The notes under the pieces are model-generated. The model was not told the DNA's origin. It searched no databases and worked only from the letters and a program-made list of their open reading frames with translations. A DNA stretch of 58,257 nt. Origin: an uncultured Paracoccaceae bacterium. Lineage in GTDB: Bacteria > Pseudomonadota > Alphaproteobacteria > Rhodobacterales > Rhodobacteraceae. Shown here piece by piece: positions 56,240 to 58,257 of the stretch. How positions within the stretch are numbered: position 1 is the stretch's first letter; each line of letters begins with the position of its first letter. The stretch spans positions 1-58,257 of the forward strand of contig CALKJA010000080.1 in assembly GCA_937995865.1 (NCBI GenBank), written 5' to 3'. The position numbers and the translations under genes are program-made.

Positions 56240-56512
56240 ATGGCAGAACTTCCACAATGGCAGACTCACCGCTTCCGCGACGTGATAGCGGTTTGCATCG
56301 GGACCGGCGAAACGGTCTATATGACAACAAAGCAAGCCCGCGCACTTTCGGGCGGAATCAACGCCGCTTGCCGGTCTGTTGAGCGCGAACAATTCGCCGA
56401 CTCACGCGGCCTAACGCGAAGCGGGGAAGGGCTGGACTCTAATGCCCCGTTGCCCACTTGCAACCGCCTGCCATGTGGCAAGGCCGTGCGCTACACCCGG
56501 TTAAAACAGTGA
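56240..56512 (+). CDS. Hypothetical protein, 90 aa
   Basis: ATG 56240 has AAGGA eight bases upstream. MAELPQWQTHRFRDVIAVCI then GTGETVYMTTKQARALSGGI: an N-terminal alpha/beta region, possibly nucleic-acid binding, followed by a basic tail with two Cys. It overlaps the next GTG start by four bases. Unknown function. Confidence 0.6.
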   Translation: MAELPQWQTHRFRDVIAVCIGTGETVYMTTKQARALSGGINAACRSVEREQFADSRGLTRSGEGLDSNAPLPTCNRLPCGKAVRYTRLKQ

Positions 56513-56706
56513 CCGGGAATCGCCAACTATGGGAACGCTGGAAAGCAAGCGCGACGCGCACGCGGTCCAGACTCGCCCGCCTCATCAAGAATCAACACCG
56601 CTTGCCCGGTTCAGCCGTTGCCGCCTTGCTTGGCAGGATCGACTCAGCCATTGAGCGGGACCGCAAATTGCAGGCCGATTACGTCGACTCCTGCTACCCG
56701 GAATAA
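56509..56706 (+). CDS. Basic helical protein, 65 aa (GTG start)
   Basis: GTG 56509 overlaps the previous stop (GTGA). VTGNRQLWERWKASATRTRS then RLARLIKNQHRLPGSAVAAL; strongly basic and helical. The longer TTG-started frame at 56458 lies in the previous gene. Unknown function. Confidence 0.5.
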   Translation: MTGNRQLWERWKASATRTRSRLARLIKNQHRLPGSAVAALLGRIDSAIERDRKLQADYVDSCYPE

Positions 56707-56718
56707 GGAACTAAGCCA

Positions 56719-57114
56719 ATGCCGACTCCACCCCTCACAATGAACCAAACCGCCGCGCTTGCCCTTGGCAGTCTCACCTTAGCCGGGGCGCTCGCATTCG
56801 CAACGCCCGCGCTTGCGCCTGATTCCGCCGATCCGCTCGCAAGTTATAGCGCGGTTATTGAGTACGAATCCGGCGAGTCTGAGACCGTCGAATCGGGCCT
56901 AACCTATTCGCAATGCGAGCAAGCCCTTGACCATTGGGAGCACAACACGGGAGTCCCTGTTACGTGGTGCGAACGTGAACCCGGCGACTCTTGGCTTGTC
57001 GGTTACGATTGCGAAGGTGCAAGCGCCCCGCTTTACGCGCGCACCGAATCGGACTTTCCGCAATGCCGCGCAATTGAGCGCGCCCCGGTCCCTCACAACT
57101 TCGGAGTCGACTAA
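56719..57114 (+). CDS. Secreted/periplasmic Cys-paired protein, 131 aa
   Basis: Has a signal peptide (AALALGSLTLAGALAFATPA, cleavage probable after ALA near residue 33). The mature part is acidic with four cysteines (SQCEQALDHW, VTWCEREPG, YDCEG, FPQCRA) that can form two disulfides in the periplasm. An export-targeted early protein could act on the cell envelope, for example in superinfection exclusion; this is inference. Confidence 0.7.
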   Translation: MPTPPLTMNQTAALALGSLTLAGALAFATPALAPDSADPLASYSAVIEYESGESETVESGLTYSQCEQALDHWEHNTGVPVTWCEREPGDSWLVGYDCEGASAPLYARTESDFPQCRAIERAPVPHNFGVD

Positions 57115-57236
57115 TGCCCGATAACCGCCGCAAGATAACTAAGCGCGAATGGCAGGCCCTTGGCGGGCTTCGCAATTCGGACCTTTACCGCGTGCAACGC
57201 AATGGCCGTTGGCACTATTACGCCGGGGCCAAATGA
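57114..57236 (+). CDS. Very small basic protein, 40 aa
   Basis: ATG overlaps the previous stop (TAATG). MPDNRRKITKREWQALGGLR then NSDLYRVQRNGRWHYYAGAK. Basic and aromatic, soluble. Overlaps on both sides with neighbouring starts and stops (ATGA). Confidence 0.5.
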   Translation: MPDNRRKITKREWQALGGLRNSDLYRVQRNGRWHYYAGAK

Positions 57237-57541
57237 CAAGCCGCCCCTACACCCCCGCCCCTGCTACCCTGCACCGTGCCAAGGCCAAGAGAGACCGCGC
57301 ACGGGCCGCCGCTGCGAAGCGTGCCCAATGGCGGGCAATCAATGGCGAGTTAGAACGGCAAGCGGATGCGATACGCGCACGCCTTGAGGTTGCCAGCCGC
57401 CCGCCTCTATTGCGTGCCGTTGTGCAAGAGCCTGAGTCGCCGCCTATCCCTGAGTCCGATTGGCCCCCCTCTTGGCCCGTGCTCGCAATGGCAGGACTCG
57501 GCCTAGTGGGCACCGCTGCAATTATAGCCGCCCTAATCTAA
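57233..57541 (+). CDS. Tail-anchored coiled-coil protein, 102 aa
   Basis: ATG 57233 overlaps the previous stop. An Ala/Arg/Lys-rich helix (KAKRDRARAAAAKRAQWRAI) is followed by a Pro-rich link and a C-terminal membrane segment (VLAMAGLGLVGTAAIIAALI). It is the last gene of the early region, before a terminator. Unknown function. Confidence 0.6.
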   Translation: MTSRPYTPAPATLHRAKAKRDRARAAAAKRAQWRAINGELERQADAIRARLEVASRPPLLRAVVQEPESPPIPESDWPPSWPVLAMAGLGLVGTAAIIAALI

Positions 57542-57565
57542 CCCCGTCCCAATCCCCAAAACTAA

Positions 57566-57597
57566 GGCCGCCCGGTTCACCCCGTGGCGGTCTCTTT
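57566..57597 (+). terminator. Rho-independent terminator after early genes
   Basis: GGCCGCC (57566-57572) pairs with GGCGGTC (57586-57592) with one G-T wobble, 13-base loop, then TCTTT. It closes the early rightward operon. Confidence 0.7.
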
Positions 57598-57753
57598 GTG
57601 TGCGCGCCTGCCATGTACCCGCGCACGCACTCTTGAGTCGATCATATGCGACGCCCGGTTGCACGCCGCCCGCGAATCAATCGCGCGCCTTTGGACGCCA
57701 GCCGCCGCCCGATCCTAACCGGGGCCGCGCGCCCGCGCTCTAGACTCCCTCAC

Positions 57754-57772
57754 TAATCGCTTTTTCCGATCA
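57754..57772. repeat. Dyad TAATCGCTTTTTCCGATCA, isolated copy
   Basis: One copy of the ATCGG-T5-CCGAT-type inverted repeat (here ATCGC/CCGAT). The other three lie at 58133-58151, 58176-58194 and 58208-58226. Confidence 0.85.
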
Positions 57773-57808
57773 ATAGCCCGATATGGGAATCCCCATGGCG
57801 GGGCCGTT

Positions 57809-57864
57809 GTCATGCCGTGTCATGCGTAGTCATGGGCTGTCATGCCGTGTCATGCGTAGTCATG
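57809..57864. repeat. Six GTCATG repeats at exact 10-bp phase
   Basis: GTCATG starts at 57809, 57819, 57829, 57839, 57849 and 57859. The larger unit is 30 bp (TGTCATGCCG, TGTCATGCGT, AGTCATGnnn) repeated twice. Confidence 0.97.
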
Positions 57865-57914
57865 CGGTATCAGTACACCCGCGCCGCCCTGTTGCCCGCT
57901 GCAAGGGCCTTAGT

Positions 57915-57940
57915 GTCATGTTGTGTCATGCCGTGTCATA
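57915..57940. repeat. Three more GTCAT repeats at 10-bp phase
   Basis: GTCATG at 57915 and 57925 and GTCATA at 57935, again 10 bp apart, 56 bp from the last of the first six. Confidence 0.95.
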
Positions 57941-58040
57941 GGGGGTCAGGGTCCTTCCCGGCGACTCGGGGCTTCCGGGGGTGGCGCTGAGCGCGGAATC
58001 GGAGTGTTTTCAAAAATTCGCATATAGACATAGGCAAAAC

Positions 58041-58120
58041 TGCACAAAAAATAGGCAGGTGCCCAAAATTTAGGCAGCAGGGTTGCACAAAATTTAGGCA
58101 GTTGCACAAATAATAGGCAC
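58041..58120. repeat. Four 18-bp iterons (TGCACAAAAWWTAGGCAG)
   Basis: Copies at 58041-58058, 58060-58077, 58084-58101 and 58103-58120 (start spacing 19, 24, 19). A degenerate fifth copy ends with TAGGCA at 58031-58036. The layout of short direct repeats in AT-rich DNA resembles initiator-binding iterons of plasmid and phage origins. Confidence 0.95.
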
Positions 58121-58132
58121 CGAAATGCTCAG

Positions 58133-58226
58133 TAATCGGTTTTCTCGATCAGTGGCCCGGTAAGCTGCTGATGAATAATCGGTTTTCCCGATCACCGCAT
58201 ATGCCAATAATCGGTTTTTCCGATGG
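58133..58226. repeat. Three dyads of type TAATCGGTTTTTCCGATCA
   Basis: Copies 58133-58151, 58176-58194 and 58208-58226 each contain ATCGG and CGAT arms around T4-5, forming a short inverted repeat. Start spacing is 43 and 32 bp. They look like operators for a dimeric DNA-binding protein, adjacent to the iterons. Confidence 0.92.
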
Positions 58227-58257
58227 TCAGCCAGTAAGTCGTTGAAAACATTGGGAT

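Larger units (their letters stand above)
57598..58257. other. Non-coding repeat-rich region, candidate origin/control region
   Basis: No convincing gene over about 660 bp. It contains three repeat families listed separately: 10-bp-phased GTCATG, 18-bp TGCACAAA iterons and 19-bp TAATCGG dyads. AT-rich sequence at 58010-58060 (CAAAAATTCGCATATAGACA) may be a DNA-unwinding element. GC-rich sequence dominates the left part and AT-rich sequence the right. Confidence 0.7.

Noticed and set aside
56116-56382. Cys-rich GTG-started frame (seven Cys in the first ~30 residues) upstream of 56240
   Set aside because: The cysteine pattern is tempting, but there is no ribosome-binding site and most of the frame overlaps the better-supported gene at 56240. 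Left open as a possible short peptide.
57715-58257. Possible protein-coding genes in the right-end region
   Set aside because: Frames are short and interrupted by the repeats; no ribosome-binding site, overlap coupling or recognisable protein.

Overview
The window looks like the complete or near-complete genome of a tailed, lambda-like siphophage of an alphaproteobacterium. The head genes follow the lambda order: terminase small and large subunits, gpW, portal, S49 protease/scaffold, gpD-like decoration protein, gpE-like capsid protein, connector, tail completion and tail terminator proteins, tail tube, frameshifted gpG/gpT chaperone, tape measure, then tail-tip genes including a DUF2163 protein of the gene-transfer-agent type. 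The host inference rests on a phage-borne GapR (DUF2312) homologue, on GANTC (the CcrM site) being dense in the early region, and on the DUF2163 tail protein. I see no integrase, excisionase pair or CI-type repressor, so a lytic lifestyle is more likely than a temperate one.

Layout. 0.2-2.2 kb: six small unknown rightward genes, then a stretch with tRNA-like T-arm remnants and a bidirectional terminator. 2.6-5.5 kb (leftward): a Prim-Pol/VirE-type primase-helicase and a small HTH protein. 5.6-12.6 kb (rightward): DNA metabolism, with an acidic protein, a nucleotidyltransferase-like protein, a DUF2800 nuclease-like protein, a DUF2815 ssDNA-binding-like protein, a family-B-like DNA polymerase, a VRR-NUC nuclease and an SNF2-type helicase. 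12.6-37.4 kb: packaging, head and tail. 37.4-41.1 kb: holin, SAR endolysin, two-component spanin, an XhlA-like membrane protein and a large metallophosphoesterase-like protein. 41.1-51.5 kb (leftward): a tightly overlapped operon with an adenine/cytosine-N4 methyltransferase, GapR, dNMP kinase, two MazG-like proteins, a sulfotransferase-like protein, DUF2786, a HicA-like protein, a P-loop mosaic protein and an HNH endonuclease. 51.7-57.5 kb (rightward): about 19 small, mostly unknown genes, probably early host-takeover genes, set out as cassettes separated by a conserved ~60 bp intercistronic repeat. 57.5-58.26 kb: a non-coding region packed with three repeat families, a good candidate for the replication origin or master control region.

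The strongest unusual signals are these. (1) A short (I/L/N)(D/E)DLL(G) motif recurs at the N- or C-terminus, or in a linker, of about nine otherwise unrelated replication, packaging and nucleotide-metabolism proteins, which suggests a shared docking peptide. (2) A ~60 bp stop-to-start repeat is reused at least six times between early gene cassettes. (3) The terminal region carries 10-bp-phased GTCATG repeats, 18-bp iterons and 19-bp dyads. (4) A perfect 14-bp inverted repeat buries the holin ribosome-binding site. (5) Two modules contrast sharply: GATC is enriched through the main body, GANTC in the early region. All counts and positions were read by eye; no database search was run.
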